Source of the DNA: Portibacter marinus | GTDB taxonomy: Bacteria > Bacteroidota > Bacteroidia > Chitinophagales > Saprospiraceae | Direction: 5' to 3' | Assembly (NCBI RefSeq): GCF_021533195.1 | Contig: NZ_JAJNKB010000002.1 | Coordinates: forward strand, 372,001 to 436,000 | DNA length: 64,000 nucleotides | Part shown: positions 46,352 to 56,023 of the stretch, in pieces | Layout of the letters: each line of letters starts with the position of its first letter | Position numbering within the stretch: the first letter of the stretch is position 1 | The notes under the pieces: generated by a model | What the model was told of the DNA's origin: nothing | What the model saw: only the letters and a program-made list of their open reading frames with translations | Databases searched by the model: none | Made by a program: the position numbers and the translations under genes

Positions 46352-48216
46352 TGCGGGTGAACATAAGCATAATCATCGTCAATTATAATGTTCAGTATTT
46401 TATAGAACAATGCCTCGATTCAATTTTCAAAGTTTCTGATTACAAAGGCGTTATTGAAGTAATTGTAGTTGACAACGATTCTTCAGATGGTTCCCGAAAA
46501 CTAATAAGGGACCATTACCCTGAGGTTTTACTGATTGAGAATGAAAATAATGTCGGATTTTCTATAGCTAATAATCAGGGTATTAAATTGGCTAAAGGAA
46601 AGTACATTTTGTTATTGAATCCAGATACACTTTTATCAGAAAACACACTTACGGCGTGTTTTGCACAAATGGAGTCTTCGCCTAAAATTGGTGCCCTCGG
46701 AGTTAGAATGGTTGATGGTGCCGGTCAATTTTTGCCAGAGTCCAAACGCGGCTTTCCTTCCCCCTCTGCTTCTTTTTATCGATTCTCCGGATTGTATAAA
46801 CTATTTCCACAATCTCCGGTAATCAATAGTTATTATCAGGGACATATAGGAGAAATGCAGACCGCTGAAACAGAAATTCTTTGTGGCGCATTCATGTTCA
46901 TACGTACGAAGGTCTTAGATGAGATTGGACTATTAGACGAAGCTTTTTTTATGTATGGAGAGGATATAGACTTGTCTTACAGAATTAGAAATGCTGGTTA
47001 TTCCGTCTTATACTTCCCCGAAACTTCTATCGTGCATTTTAAAGGTGAAAGTACTAGAAAAGACTCCATCGCCTATACTCAGCGTTTTTATGATGCTATG
47101 GATATTTTTGCCAATAAACATTTTAAGAATAGGAGAGCCAGTTCATTTTTGAAGTCGCTTTCGTTCATTATTTGGCTTAAAGCCTTTCTATTTTATCTCA
47201 AAGGAATTTTTTCCAAACTCTTTTTGCCTTTTATAGATGTCGTTTGCATTTTCGGAGGTTTATACATTATTTCGAGTATTTGGGCAAGATTTTATTTTGG
47301 GGATGCTGATTATTATAGCAATGCACCATTGACTCTTAATTTTACGCTTTACACTTTAATTTGGGTGCTTTTTGTTTTCTTTGGTGGCGGCTATGATAAG
47401 CAGATAAAGTTGATGAAGGTCATGAGAAATTTGCTTATCGGAACATTTGCCATTCTGGCAATCTACGGACTTTTAGAAGAATCATACCGGAGTAGTAGAG
47501 CAGTTATACTGATTTCTGCATTTTTCGCAATTATCGTACTTCCATTACTAAGAGTTTTTTTAGGTCAATTCGGTATGGTGGAGGTTGATAACTTGGGAAA
47601 AAGGAAAAAGGTACTGGTCCTGTCGAATGACGAGGAGTTTAGGAAAATAAAGAGAATGCTAAATGCGGCCAATACAAAAATCCAGATCATCGAACAAATT
47701 CCAGTGGATGTGTCGACCTATGAATTATCTGAACTGATTAAGGTGAGGGGATTTAATGAGGTCATTTGTAACGTTCGCCAAGTGGGGATGCAAAGAGTGA
47801 TTGAATTAATGTCAGCAATCGGATCGGAAGTGTCCATAAAGATTACAGGCGAAGATTCCCTTGGTATAATAGGCTCTCAATCAAAAAATACAAGTGGGGA
47901 GATTTATACCATGGAAGTAAATTATAACATTCAAAGTCAAAGCAGTAAGAGAAACAAGAAAATATTTGATTTCATAATTTGGCTGATTCTGACGATATTG
48001 ATACCTCTTACTATCTTTTTCTCTTCTACTCGTAAGATTATCTTCAGAGGAAGAAAACTTTTAGTTGGTCAACAAACCATCATTGGGTATCATCCAACGG
48101 ACCAATTGCCCCGAATCGCAGAACCAGTGTTTCAGATTTCAGATACAGAGGCCAGAGACTATGCCAAGAACTATACGGTATGGAAAGATTTTAGATATTT
48201 GTGGAATTACCTTTAG
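46351..48216 (+). CDS. Composite membrane glycosyltransferase: GT2 domain plus phosphoglycosyltransferase-type scaffold
   Basis: The ATG at 46351 (TGATG overlap with recR) gives 621 residues. Residues 1 to about 260 are a family 2 glycosyltransferase: ISIIIVNYNVQYFIEQCLDS, VVDNDSSDGSRK, the DxD-like LLLNPDTLL, and EDIDLSYRIRNAGYSVLYFP. About five transmembrane segments follow (roughly 260-410). Then comes a CoA-binding/nucleotide-sugar-like domain (KKVLVLSNDEEFRKIKRMLN to TGEDSLGIIGSQ) and a final hydrophobic helix (FIIWLILTILIPLTIFFSS) with RGRKLLVGQQTIIGY. The second half resembles the N-terminal part of polyprenyl glycosylphosphotransferases but lacks the catalytic bacterial sugar transferase domain. 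It probably adds a sugar to a lipid-linked glycan at the inner membrane. Confidence 0.8.
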   Translation: MRVNISIIIVNYNVQYFIEQCLDSIFKVSDYKGVIEVIVVDNDSSDGSRKLIRDHYPEVLLIENENNVGFSIANNQGIKLAKGKYILLLNPDTLLSENTLTACFAQMESSPKIGALGVRMVDGAGQFLPESKRGFPSPSASFYRFSGLYKLFPQSPVINSYYQGHIGEMQTAETEILCGAFMFIRTKVLDEIGLLDEAFFMYGEDIDLSYRIRNAGYSVLYFPETSIVHFKGESTRKDSIAYTQRFYDAMDIFANKHFKNRRASSFLKSLSFIIWLKAFLFYLKGIFSKLFLPFIDVVCIFGGLYIISSIWARFYFGDADYYSNAPLTLNFTLYTLIWVLFVFFGGGYDKQIKLMKVMRNLLIGTFAILAIYGLLEESYRSSRAVILISAFFAIIVLPLLRVFLGQFGMVEVDNLGKRKKVLVLSNDEEFRKIKRMLNAANTKIQIIEQIPVDVSTYELSELIKVRGFNEVICNVRQVGMQRVIELMSAIGSEVSIKITGEDSLGIIGSQSKNTSGEIYTMEVNYNIQSQSSKRNKKIFDFIIWLILTILIPLTIFFSSTRKIIFRGRKLLVGQQTIIGYHPTDQLPRIAEPVFQISDTEARDYAKNYTVWKDFRYLWNYL

Positions 48217-48219
48217 CTT

Positions 48220-49401
48220 ATGTCATTGATAGATAGAATAAAGACATTAAATGCCAACTACTTTGATGAGCTCATTGAAATTAGACACTTTCTTCATGCA
48301 CATCCTGAGCTTTCCTTTGAGGAAAAGGGCACCAGTGACTTTATAAGTGGCAAGCTAACAAAATATGGTATTGAGCATGAACGAGACTGGGGTGGTCATG
48401 GAATTGTAGCCCATATTATCAATGATCCCACTTTTGCTACCATTGCCCTTCGTGCAGATATAGATGCATTACCTATTCACGAGGAGAATGAAGTTCCCTA
48501 TAAATCATTGAATCAAGGGGTTATGCACGCCTGTGGACATGATGTTCACACCACTAGTCTTTTAGGAGCATCTAGAATACTCAAAGAGTTAGGTAAAGAA
48601 GCGAAGAAAAATTTCAGAATAATATTTCAGCCCGGAGAAGAAAAGTTACCTGGTGGAGCATCGATCTTGATTAAACAAGGAGTTCTTAAGAAGCCAGTAC
48701 CGACCTGCATTATTGGTTTACATGTTTATCCATCGATGGAAGCTGGCAAAGTCGGATTTAGAAAAGGTATGTACATGGCTTCAGCTGATGAGATTTATTT
48801 GGAAGTTAATGGAAAAGGAGGCCATGCTGCCATGCCACAGAATAATGTGGATACAATCTTAATGGCGGCAACAATCATTCAGAATCTTCAACAAGTGGTT
48901 TCAAGGAAGGCTGATCCAACTATACCCTCTGTGCTGTCTTTAGGGAAAATACATTCAGAGGGTGGGGCAACCAACATTATTCCTGACATAGTGAAAATAG
49001 AGGGGACCTTTAGGACGATGGATGAAAAATGGAGATTGCAGGCACATGAATACATCAAGGAAATCTGTGAACACACGGCCGAATCGATGGGCGGTTTTTG
49101 TAAAGTGGACATACAAAAGGGGTATCCATTTCTTATCAATGATGAAAAAATAACGGATAAGGCAACATTAGCAGCGCAAAATTATCTTGGAAATGATCGG
49201 GTAGAGGATTTGCCTATTAGAATGACATCAGAGGATTTCGCATTCTATTCCCAGGAAATTCCAGCTTGCTTTTACCGTTTAGGCACTGGAAATAGGCAGA
49301 AAGGCATTACATCTTCGGTGCATACTCCCACATTCGACATCGATGAATCTAGTTTAAGAATTAGTTCAGGTCTGATGGCATATATCGCAATAAGTCAGTA
49401 A
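48220..49401 (+). CDS. M20 family amidohydrolase (N-acyl-amino acid/hippurate hydrolase-like)
   Basis: The 393-residue protein has the M20D pattern: RHFLHAHPELSFEEKGTS, RADIDALPIHEENEVPYKS, metal ligands Cys105 and His107 in MHACGHDVHT, FQPGEEKLPGGAS, GLHVYPSMEAGKVGFRKG and the final SSVHTPTFDIDESSL. It hydrolyses N-acyl amino acids or related amides in the cytoplasm (no signal peptide). The dimerisation domain KGGHAAMPQNNVD is present. The gene starts 3 bp after the glycosyltransferase, so recR, the glycosyltransferase and this gene look like one operon, although their functions are unrelated. Confidence 0.92.
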   Translation: MSLIDRIKTLNANYFDELIEIRHFLHAHPELSFEEKGTSDFISGKLTKYGIEHERDWGGHGIVAHIINDPTFATIALRADIDALPIHEENEVPYKSLNQGVMHACGHDVHTTSLLGASRILKELGKEAKKNFRIIFQPGEEKLPGGASILIKQGVLKKPVPTCIIGLHVYPSMEAGKVGFRKGMYMASADEIYLEVNGKGGHAAMPQNNVDTILMAATIIQNLQQVVSRKADPTIPSVLSLGKIHSEGGATNIIPDIVKIEGTFRTMDEKWRLQAHEYIKEICEHTAESMGGFCKVDIQKGYPFLINDEKITDKATLAAQNYLGNDRVEDLPIRMTSEDFAFYSQEIPACFYRLGTGNRQKGITSSVHTPTFDIDESSLRISSGLMAYIAISQ

Positions 49402-49516
49402 TAAAATCATATTATAATAAATTATAATTTGTAAAGCGATTATTAATAATTGTTTACTTATTATAAAATTATTTAATATATTGCCACATATTTAATCTTA
49501 AAGAAATACGTGGATT

Positions 49517-50791
49517 ATGCCTAAAATATTAATTGTCGATGATGACAGTAGTATCAGAAGAACACTGAAAGACATATTAGAATTTGAAAAGTATACGGTC
49601 GATGAGGCAGTAGATGGATTAGATGCAATGGTTCATATCAAGCAAAACAAGTACGATGTGGTCATTATGGACATTAAAATGCCAAAGCTTGACGGAATGG
49701 ATGCCATTGAAAGTGTGCAGAAATTACGCCCTGATCTTCCAGTTGTTATGATTTCTGGGCATGGAAACATTGATACTGCTGTAGAGGCAGTTAAAAAAGG
49801 TGCTTTCGATTTTATTCAGAAACCACCAGATCTAAACAGACTGCTTATCACGATCAGAAATGCGATGGATAAGAGTTCATTGATCACCGAGAAAAAGGTG
49901 TTACAGAGAAAAGTGCGGAAGAAAGATTCTCAGGAAATGATTGGAACCTCTGACGGTATCGAGCTAATTAAGGACACCATTGATAGGGTAGCTCCCACAG
50001 ATGCACGTGTATTAATTACGGGCCCCAATGGCACGGGTAAAGAACTTGTGGCTCGCTGGATGCATATCAAAAGTAGTCGCAAGGATGGACCTATGGTAGA
50101 AGTAAATTGTGCTGCCATTCCTTCAGAATTAATCGAAAGTGAACTTTTTGGGCATGAGAAAGGAGCCTTCACCTCAGCTGTGAAGAATAGGGTGGGAAAG
50201 TTTGAGTTGGCCAATGATGGTACATTGTTTCTTGATGAGATTGGAGATATGGGGCTTTCAGCTCAGGCTAAAGTACTTAGAGCTTTGCAGGAGAGTAAAA
50301 TCACAAGGGTAGGTGGAGACAAGGAAATCTCTGTCAATGTCAGAGTTTTGGCTGCAACCAACAAGGATTTAAGAGCTGAAATCCGAAAGGGAAATTTCAG
50401 AGAAGATTTATATCACCGACTCGCTGTAATCATTATTAAAGTGCCAGCTTTGAATGAAAGACGAGATGATATCCCTTTACTCGTTGAGCATTTTTCAGAC
50501 ATTATTTGTAGGGAATATGGTATAGGAGTTAAGAAGATAGATACAGCTGCGATGAAGTTGCTACAGGGTCTTAATTGGACTGGAAATATCAGAGAATTGA
50601 GAAACGTGGTGGAACGACTCATTATCTTAAGTGGTAATGCCATCACAAAAAAAGATGTTGAACAATTTGTAGTACCTTCCAGTTCTAAAAAAGATGCACT
50701 GACAGATCTGTTTGATAAATACGAAGACTTACATAAATTGCAGTTGCATATTAAGAGAGAGTACGAGAATTATAAAGGTGTTTTAGTATAA
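49517..50791 (+). CDS. NtrC/NtrX-family response regulator with AAA+ domain but no DNA-binding domain
   Basis: The 424-residue protein has a receiver domain (ILIVDDDSSIRRTLKDILEF, phospho-acceptor Asp52 in VIMDIKMPKLDG). A sigma-54 AAA+ domain follows, with Walker A GPNGTGKE (169-176), Walker B FLDEIGD and the conserved ELFGHEKGAFTSAVKNR. The sigma-54 contact loop reads GAFTSA (216-221), not GAFTGA. After the AAA+ domain the protein ends with only about 40 residues (LFDKYEDLHKLQLHIKREYE), where the Fis-type helix-turn-helix should be. Only 43 bp remain before the next gene, so no HTH is encoded. It may act through another protein or from solution on sigma-54. The likely kinase is the NtrY-like protein at 28042. 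Confidence 0.88.
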   Translation: MPKILIVDDDSSIRRTLKDILEFEKYTVDEAVDGLDAMVHIKQNKYDVVIMDIKMPKLDGMDAIESVQKLRPDLPVVMISGHGNIDTAVEAVKKGAFDFIQKPPDLNRLLITIRNAMDKSSLITEKKVLQRKVRKKDSQEMIGTSDGIELIKDTIDRVAPTDARVLITGPNGTGKELVARWMHIKSSRKDGPMVEVNCAAIPSELIESELFGHEKGAFTSAVKNRVGKFELANDGTLFLDEIGDMGLSAQAKVLRALQESKITRVGGDKEISVNVRVLAATNKDLRAEIRKGNFREDLYHRLAVIIIKVPALNERRDDIPLLVEHFSDIICREYGIGVKKIDTAAMKLLQGLNWTGNIRELRNVVERLIILSGNAITKKDVEQFVVPSSSKKDALTDLFDKYEDLHKLQLHIKREYENYKGVLV

Positions 50792-50834
50792 CTGTAATGG
50801 TATCAGTACTCCTTATTAACTAAGGAAATTTAGA

Positions 50835-51551
50835 ATGACGGAAGAAACAAGGTTGAGAAAGGCCAAAAAGCAATGGACACAGATGAAAGGAGAAAACTCC
50901 TGGACCATGTTCAAAGTGCTGGCTGAATTCGTTGATGGATTTGAAACATTGAATAAAATCGGCCCTTGCATCTCTATTTTTGGATCTGCAAGGACTAAGC
51001 CCGATGGTAAATATTATAAACTGGCAGTTGAAATTGCCAAAAGATTAACAGAAGAAGGTTTTGGTGTCATTACGGGTGGTGGTCCTGGCATTATGGAAGC
51101 TGCAAATAAGGGGGCGAAGACCAATGAAGGAATGTCCGTGGGATTAAATATTGACCTTCCATTCGAAACATCTCATAATGCATACATTGACCCTGATAAA
51201 AACCTTAATCATAGATATTTCTTCGTGAGAAAGGTCATGTTTGTAAAATATGCACAGGCTTTCGTCGTAATGCCTGGGGGATTTGGAACGCTTGATGAGT
51301 TGTTTGAAGTACTCACTTTAGTTCAAACCAATAAAATAACAAAGGTACCTGTCATTTTAGTTGGTTCTGAATTTTGGGGTGGATTGAAAAGTTGGATTAC
51401 TTCCGTCATGCTTGAGAAGGAGAATAACATATCTGAAAAGGACCTTGACTTAATACCGATTACGGATGATATCGAAGAAGTGGTTGATATTATCAATGAA
51501 TTCTATGAAGGAGACAAATCACACTCGCTCAAGCCAAATTATGAGCTCTAG
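50835..51551 (+). CDS. LOG family protein (cytokinin riboside 5'-monophosphate phosphoribohydrolase-like)
   Basis: The 238-residue protein has a Rossmann-like fold with the LOG signatures GGGPGIMEAANKGA and VMPGGFGTLDELFEVLTLVQ (PGGxGTxxE). The Arg-rich stretch HRYFFVRKVMFVKYAQA also fits. Family members release ribose 5-phosphate from nucleotides such as AMP or cytokinin ribotides; in bacteria the physiological substrate is often unclear. It lies 43 bp after the NtrC-type gene and is convergent with the porin, their stops sharing CTAG. Confidence 0.9.
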   Translation: MTEETRLRKAKKQWTQMKGENSWTMFKVLAEFVDGFETLNKIGPCISIFGSARTKPDGKYYKLAVEIAKRLTEEGFGVITGGGPGIMEAANKGAKTNEGMSVGLNIDLPFETSHNAYIDPDKNLNHRYFFVRKVMFVKYAQAFVVMPGGFGTLDELFEVLTLVQTNKITKVPVILVGSEFWGGLKSWITSVMLEKENNISEKDLDLIPITDDIEEVVDIINEFYEGDKSHSLKPNYEL

Positions 51552-53431
51552 TTCCAGAGATTCCATTGAATTCCAAATCGAAACCTGGCGTCAAACTGAG
51601 GATAGCCCTGAACCAGTTGTTCCACATCATCTCTAATAAAAAAAGCGAGATTTTCGTATTTCACAAAGGTGGTAAAAGAGCTTACTTTGAATGAAATTCT
51701 TGCGTCTAACATGGGGTAGGGGGAATATAATCTTTGGTCATTCAAATAAAACTGACCAATCACAGGATTGTAAAAAGGTAAATATTCACTGAATATATAT
51801 CGAAAATCAAATCCAGCTTTGAGAAGCATTTTATCTTTAAAGATATAATCATAAAAGCTCAAACTATTTTTTGTGAAGATGGAAGGTAGATTTACGTGTA
51901 CTTTATTCTGGTTTTGTAGATAAGCAGAGTTCTCTAACAAAAACTTACCTAAAGATATATCCCATTGACCATAAAAAACCAGTACCGAATACAATCCAGA
52001 GTCCTGATTAGGAAAAGAACTGATATCAAAGTACACGTAGTTGAATGTATTTTGAAGTTGGCCTCCTAACCTTATCTTCCAGGTTTCATTGAAATATTCC
52101 GCTTTAAGTGTTTGCAGTAGCAGAGGGTTGAGGCTATTTTCATAGAAAAAATCCTGGTTTAATAACAATTGTTCCTGTACCTTATTAACACGATATCTGC
52201 CTGCCAGAAAAGAAAAAAGAAATCCTTGGTTCCTGGTCAATCGTAATTCTGCATTGGCATTTAAACCAAATTCATTGGCAGCATCTAATAGCCCATAGAA
52301 AACATCCGTCTTAATCAAAAGCCTATCTTTTATATTTAAGGCTCCTTTGAAAGTGAGGTAGATCTCATGTAGCCTCTCTTTGTAACCCGAAAGATCTATG
52401 GTATTGAAATCATATCTTAAGCCAGTCTCAAAATGGTAGTAGTTTTTAAAGCTATTATGGAAATATAGTCCATTTCTTATTCGATTAAGTTCATTGTAAT
52501 TTCTAATACCTCTATTCCCGATCCAATAGGACTTGTAGAGCGTACTATCAGAAGAAATGCTGGGATCTGAATAGCGATAAAATTCGTTGAATGAAACAGC
52601 TTCATAACGAAGTTTGGTTTTAAAGTCAGACGTCAAACTGTCCGAGCCCACATAATAAAAAGCATTGAATACGATGCTTCGGTTTTGGAGTCGACTTTCA
52701 GCGTCTGTAGATAAAACATCCACGTTTTCTCTGATGTCATTAATGGGATTACTTAGAGAACTGAGATCTTGTACTCCACCATTAATTTCTTCAGCTGAAG
52801 CATTTAAAATGAAAGATAGGAAGGTAGATAATCTTGGGTTACCTCTGTACGCCAAGCTGCTCAAAAAAGAGGTTTGCCTTGTACCTTGATGTTGATAAAT
52901 TCCTTGTTGAGAAATTCGATCATAATCAATGACAAAGTTGACATCATTTGCGAAAGAGCGACTAAATAATGCTCCAACCTTAAGATCTGATTGGGTTTCG
53001 CCTCCTGAAAAGTATAATTCTGAGAATGGACGGACTTGCTCAAAATGTTTAATGTCATTAATGGTCTTATGATACAAGTCGTATTGGGTGTAGCCCAGAT
53101 TGAATTGATTGATTAGTGGAATTTCTAATATTGTAGAGTAGGCGGCAGAGCCAACATTTCCCAGGTGACCGTAGTCAAAAGGTCTAGCGCGTGCGGGATC
53201 ATATTGCTGGAAATAGGGATCTAACCCCTTAATTTTAAAACTGTCCCTGGCATCAATATCGTCCAGGGTATATGTCAGTAATTGATTACTATCAATTGCC
53301 ACGCTTTCTCTTTCCAGCAAGCGATCAAGGGGCTTGCCTTTGGGTCTGATCAAAGTGTCTTGTTGAGCATTGCCGATGCTTACCACAAAAGTGGTTGAAA
53401 CGATGAAGATTGCTCTTAAGTATTTGACCAT
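51548..53431 (-). CDS. Putative outer-membrane porin (PF14121-like)
   Basis: The 627-residue protein has a signal peptide (FIVSTTFVVSIGNAQ). Mature sequence YDPARARPFDYGHLGNVGSA and FNLGYTQYDLYHKTINDIKH, followed by RPFSELYFSGGETQSDLKVG, is characteristic of the Bacteroidota 'putative porin' family. The remainder consists of alternating amphipathic strands with many aromatics and ends in a terminal strand DARFRFGIQWNLWN, as expected for BAM recognition. It likely forms a large barrel for diffusion or uptake; the substrate is unknown. It is tail-to-tail with the LOG gene (4 bp overlap) and lies 48 bp downstream of the sorted beta-propeller protein. Confidence 0.85.
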   Translation of the reverse strand: MVKYLRAIFIVSTTFVVSIGNAQQDTLIRPKGKPLDRLLERESVAIDSNQLLTYTLDDIDARDSFKIKGLDPYFQQYDPARARPFDYGHLGNVGSAAYSTILEIPLINQFNLGYTQYDLYHKTINDIKHFEQVRPFSELYFSGGETQSDLKVGALFSRSFANDVNFVIDYDRISQQGIYQHQGTRQTSFLSSLAYRGNPRLSTFLSFILNASAEEINGGVQDLSSLSNPINDIRENVDVLSTDAESRLQNRSIVFNAFYYVGSDSLTSDFKTKLRYEAVSFNEFYRYSDPSISSDSTLYKSYWIGNRGIRNYNELNRIRNGLYFHNSFKNYYHFETGLRYDFNTIDLSGYKERLHEIYLTFKGALNIKDRLLIKTDVFYGLLDAANEFGLNANAELRLTRNQGFLFSFLAGRYRVNKVQEQLLLNQDFFYENSLNPLLLQTLKAEYFNETWKIRLGGQLQNTFNYVYFDISSFPNQDSGLYSVLVFYGQWDISLGKFLLENSAYLQNQNKVHVNLPSIFTKNSLSFYDYIFKDKMLLKAGFDFRYIFSEYLPFYNPVIGQFYLNDQRLYSPYPMLDARISFKVSSFTTFVKYENLAFFIRDDVEQLVQGYPQFDARFRFGIQWNLWN

Positions 53432-53479
53432 ACCTGTTGAATTGCGCTGCGAAATTAAAAATATGATATCAAATACCTT

Positions 53480-54874
53480 TTATTGCTGTACAATTATCTT
53501 CTCCACTTGTTTGCCTTCAAGGGTAAATATTTCAGCAAAGTAAACGCCTGGCTGATTGATTTCAAGATTTTTAGTATTTGAGTTGTGAATATCAAGACTG
53601 TTAACCAATCGACCATCAGCGCTATAAATATTGACTTTTTTCAAGGCTGTTTCGGACCAAATGCGAAAGAAACCACCTGTTGGATTGGGAGTGATTTTAA
53701 GTTTTGAAGAATTTATTTCTTCTGTCGCAACGGACTTACAGTAATCTGAAAATCCACTGATCACGAAAAGCCCATTTTGCATATCTGAAACCAGAATATT
53801 ACCTGAGGGAAGGAATGGATACACTCCCCATGCACCTTCGTAGTTCTCTCTTGGCGAAATGTCAGAAGTAGGGTAGTATAAAATCCTTTTTGGTCGTCCC
53901 GGGTCAGATAGATCATATACCTGCAAGCCGTCGTAGTAATAGGAAGTAACGAGATAATTGCAACGAACGATCTGATTATGAGGAATGGAATATGGTGAAT
54001 TATTACCTGCGTCAAATTTTGAAATATAGGTAATGTTTCGTGGATCGCTTACATCAAATACTTTGATATCGGTACCCCAGGTTTCGTCTGCCATATAGTA
54101 ATACTGACCATCATCGCTTAGCCAACCAGAGTGGTTATAACCAGATTCCGGGTAATCACTACTTCTAAGATGTGATAAGACCTTTAGATTTTCAGGATCT
54201 TCCATATCAGCAATGACCAGGCCGTCATATCCAGCATTAAGATATGCAATATGATCCCGAATGAAGCCATCATGATAATGTCCCACACTTACTCCATCTA
54301 TTCCAGTTCGAAAATCTCCTAGTTGAACAGGATTTAATGGTTCAGAAATATCATAAGCTCTAATCGCCGAATAAGGGTCGTCTCCACCTTTTGCCGCAAA
54401 TACATATAGTCTTGCCTGAGAGGTATCAATAAAAAGATTGTGGGCCCTTTCTATTCTATCATCATCCACGTAGACGACCTCAACCTTTTCGGGAAGATTG
54501 GATACATCAATTATTTGTAGCTTCGACTTTAGGGTCCCTATCTGCTCATCTGCGATAGAATACAGATAGCCTTTGTAATCATGGTAGTCTCTGTGTATGA
54601 TGTGAGGGCCAAAAGACACGCCTTGAACAAAAAAGTCTTCTACAGGATTTTCAGGGTCGGTGACATTAATAAAGTGCGTGCCGGCTGTGGATCCAATGAT
54701 TGCGTATTCAGCATCGTTGACCGCAAGACCCCATACTTCATTATAAGTATTGTTGTAAGCAGAAGATCCTACCAAATCTTCGTTTTTCCAGTTAGATAGT
54801 AACACTCCCTTCTCAGCTTGTCCCCACATAGTAAGAGTTACAAGCAAGAAAGTGAAAAGCCAGATTTCCCTCAT
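53480..54874 (-). CDS. Choice-of-anchor B family protein with T9SS C-terminal sorting domain
   Basis: The 464-residue secreted protein has a signal peptide (FTFLLVTLTMWGQ) and LVIvD-type repeats that form a beta-propeller: THFINVTDPENPVEDF, LQIIDVSNLPEKVEVV, IRAYDISEPLNPVQLGDF, LVIADMEDPENLKVLS, IKVFDVSDPRNITYIS and LQVYDLSDPGRPKRIL. The last 75 residues are a type A sorting domain: ITPNPTGGFFRIW, VNIYSADGRLVNSLD and GVYFAEIFTLEGKQVEKIIV. It is thus a likely cargo of the T9SS whose sortase PorU is encoded 18 kb away. Its function on the surface is unknown. It begins 4 bp downstream of the SPFH gene. Confidence 0.9.
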   Translation of the reverse strand: MREIWLFTFLLVTLTMWGQAEKGVLLSNWKNEDLVGSSAYNNTYNEVWGLAVNDAEYAIIGSTAGTHFINVTDPENPVEDFFVQGVSFGPHIIHRDYHDYKGYLYSIADEQIGTLKSKLQIIDVSNLPEKVEVVYVDDDRIERAHNLFIDTSQARLYVFAAKGGDDPYSAIRAYDISEPLNPVQLGDFRTGIDGVSVGHYHDGFIRDHIAYLNAGYDGLVIADMEDPENLKVLSHLRSSDYPESGYNHSGWLSDDGQYYYMADETWGTDIKVFDVSDPRNITYISKFDAGNNSPYSIPHNQIVRCNYLVTSYYYDGLQVYDLSDPGRPKRILYYPTSDISPRENYEGAWGVYPFLPSGNILVSDMQNGLFVISGFSDYCKSVATEEINSSKLKITPNPTGGFFRIWSETALKKVNIYSADGRLVNSLDIHNSNTKNLEINQPGVYFAEIFTLEGKQVEKIIVQQ

Positions 54875-54878
54875 GTAT

Positions 54879-55841
54879 TTATCTTTGATTCGGCAACTTG
54901 AGCTTGTCCGCTCGTTCTCTCTCCTCCTCTAACGCTTTCATTTCCTCACCCATTTTGTTAGCTGCTACAAATGAGGTTACCATTTGGGACAACATATCAC
55001 TAGCAGCAGTCGGTGCATTTGGTAGCAGTATAAGATTGCTATTTACATTCTCACCCATTGACTGGAGTGTGTCGTAGTGCTGGGTGATAACGATTAGCGC
55101 TGATGCCTCTTGCGAGTTAATGCCTACTTGATTTAAAACCTCTACAGAATCCTCCAGCCCTTTTGCGATTTCTCGTCTCTGGTCCGCAATACCCTGACCT
55201 TGCAGTCTTTTAGACTCTGCTTCTGCTTTGGCTTTAGCAACAATTCGAATTCGCTCTGCTTCACCTTCATACTCTGCTGCCGTTTTCTCTCTTTCAGATG
55301 CGTTAATTCTGTTCATGGCATTTTTTACGGCAAGATCCGGGTCAATATCTGTCACCAAGGCTTTTATGATTCCATAACCATAGGTATTCATGGCCTCCTC
55401 CAGTTCTCTTCGAATGGCTATCGCAATATCGTCTTTACGCACAAAAACGTCGTCCAACTTCATTTTAGGAACTTCCGCTCTCACTGTATCGAAGACGTAA
55501 GAAGTGATTTGGGCAGTAGGGCTTTCTAGGCGATAAAAGGCTTCATAAATGGAATCGCTCAGAATCTGATACTGAACACTGACTTTCATTTTGACAAAAA
55601 CGTCATCCCTGGTTTTGGTCTCGACAAGCACATCCAATTGTTGAATTTTTAAGTTTACCCTACCACTCACTCGGTCAATTAATGGGATTTTGAAGTGGAG
55701 TCCAGGAGATTTAATAGAATGAAACTTTCCTAGCCGCTCAAGTATGGCTGAAGTTTGCTGCTTAACTGTAAAAAGTCCACTGACCAGTAAAAAGAACACA
55801 ATGAATGCGAGGACCATGTAGATGAAAGGAATATTTTCCAT
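54879..55841 (-). CDS. SPFH/band 7 family membrane protein (stomatin/QmcA-like)
   Basis: The 320-residue protein has one N-terminal transmembrane segment (IPFIYMVLAFIVFFLLVSGL). The SPFH domain follows: VKQQTSAILERLGKFHSIKS, then SPGLHFKIPLIDRVSGRVNL and RDDVFVKMKVSVQYQI. An Ala/Glu/Arg-rich coiled coil (NASEREKTAAEYEGEAERIR, AKAKAEAESKRLQGQGIADQ) and a short tail complete it. Such proteins oligomerise in membrane microdomains and modulate proteases or protect envelope integrity. No NfeD partner is next to it. The gene leads the minus-strand set SPFH, sorted propeller, porin. Confidence 0.92.
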   Translation of the reverse strand: MENIPFIYMVLAFIVFFLLVSGLFTVKQQTSAILERLGKFHSIKSPGLHFKIPLIDRVSGRVNLKIQQLDVLVETKTRDDVFVKMKVSVQYQILSDSIYEAFYRLESPTAQITSYVFDTVRAEVPKMKLDDVFVRKDDIAIAIRRELEEAMNTYGYGIIKALVTDIDPDLAVKNAMNRINASEREKTAAEYEGEAERIRIVAKAKAEAESKRLQGQGIADQRREIAKGLEDSVEVLNQVGINSQEASALIVITQHYDTLQSMGENVNSNLILLPNAPTAASDMLSQMVTSFVAANKMGEEMKALEEERERADKLKLPNQR

Positions 55842-56011
55842 AAGAGTAAGTTGTATGGTTTGTAATTAACGTATTGAATCTAAATTTACCATTTAATATC
55901 AATCCTTTATAGTATTCTTAACACTATAAGCCCGATGAGGTTGACAAAGTCATCATTTCTTTAGATTACAATGAAAATCGCATTGTAATGGTGACTTATG
56001 CGCACAAAATG

Positions 56012-56019
56012 TAAATTTG
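56012..56019 (+). promoter_or_regulatory. -7 element very close to the gatB start
   Basis: TAAATTTG is a perfect TAnnTTTG match ending 4 nt before the gatB ATG at 56024. Initiation would fall at or next to the start codon, so a leaderless mRNA is possible. No good -33 TTG at 17-20 nt is seen. Confidence 0.35.
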
Positions 56020-56023
56020 CGGC

